Position numbers and translations under genes: made by a program
The notes under the pieces: model-generated
Seen by the model: the letters and a program-made list of their open reading frames with translations, nothing else
Told to the model about the DNA's origin: nothing
The model's database searches: none
Shown: positions 63,919 to 64,000 of the stretch, in pieces
How the letters are laid out: the number at the start of each line of letters is the position of its first letter
How positions within the stretch are numbered: position 1 is the stretch's first letter
From: JAPOUP01 sp965201085
Lineage (GTDB): Bacteria > Pseudomonadota > Alphaproteobacteria > Rhodobacterales > Rhodobacteraceae
DNA length: 64,000 nucleotides
Direction: 5' to 3'
Assembly (NCBI GenBank): GCA_965201085.1
Contig: CBDAVS010000025.1
Coordinates: 124,001 to 188,000 of the forward strand

Positions 63919-64000
63919 TGCTCTTCGCCGCGGGTCTCGGGACTCGGATGAGGCCCTTGACCGATAAGCTGCCGAAACCCTTGGTCGAGGTGGCGGGCGG
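63897..64000 (+). CDS. murU: N-acetylmuramate-1-phosphate uridylyltransferase (MurU-like), 3' end outside window
   Basis: Only the first 34 codons are visible. LMLFAAGLGTRMRPLTDKLP then KPLVEVAG is the nucleotide-binding signature of sugar-phosphate nucleotidyltransferases (GxGTRxxPLT...KPL). It overlaps the amgK stop by 22 bases, and AmgK-MurU pairing makes MurNAc-1-phosphate the likely substrate. Confidence 0.82.
   Translation, partial: MSPKPPLMLFAAGLGTRMRPLTDKLPKPLVEVAG

Overview
The window reads as a GC-rich alphaproteobacterial chromosome, most likely Rhodobacterales or a close relative. Supporting this are the rsfS-rlmH-gpmI-ctpA-rppH block, the metallophosphatase-serA-serC/serB block, the folC-accD pair, the tsaE-amgK-murU block, a Rhodobacter-type general porin and an IalB-family protein. 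The species cannot be named from sequence alone. The unusual property is decay: conserved housekeeping blocks are separated by heavily degraded insertion sequences, and at least seven cellular genes are fragments, frameshifted or split. That pattern fits a lineage under relaxed selection, for example one becoming host-associated (inference).

Layout. 0-3.6 kb: end of thpR, then folC, accD and a CPBP membrane protease on the minus strand. 3.7-4.7 kb: a mosaic IS scar. 4.8-8.7 kb: phosphate acetyltransferase diverging from citrate synthase, an SDR fragment, an intact SDR and an XRE-cupin regulator. 8.9-14.3 kb: two large paralogous FAD-GcvT demethylating dehydrogenases (dimethylglycine/sarcosine type) around a small flavin-binding protein. 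14.4-22.4 kb: glutamine amidotransferase, a dead flavin monooxygenase, a cupin, a formamidase-like hydrolase, a GNAT remnant, cysK, an MscS-type channel and an AlaX-type editing protein. 22.5-28.1 kb: a dead ring-hydroxylating oxygenase, a decayed IS4-type element whose protein begins with a DUF4338 (DruA-like) domain, and two near-tandem ISNCY copies.

28.1-38.8 kb is the accessory island. It holds a porin, a surface-type lipoprotein, a small coiled-coil protein, a lipoprotein metalloprotease that appears to share the first lipoprotein's C-terminal barrel-like domain, a broken DNA methyltransferase-HNH fusion and a small partner gene cut by an IS5-family element. IS30, ISNCY and IS66 remnants follow. 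38.9-48.8 kb: leuB, leuD and leuC, then rsfS-rlmH-[IS5]-gpmI-ctpA-rppH. 49.2-55.4 kb: a homogentisate operon (MarR repressor, hmgA, fahA, MBL hydrolase, FAD monooxygenase, DUF2783) with a palindromic operator inside the promoter spacer. 55.6-56.9 kb: a small gene split by an ISNCY-derived element that later duplicated part of itself. 57.0-64.0 kb: serine biosynthesis, ialB and the tsaE-amgK-murU block.

The best candidate for something new is the 28.8-34.6 kb island. It pairs two outer-membrane lipoproteins with a common C-terminal domain, one carrying a metzincin-like protease, next to a porin and a methyltransferase-nuclease fusion. The mobile elements also record precise history: target duplications, reconstructable host reading frames and repeated IS30 insertion at one site inside ISNCY.
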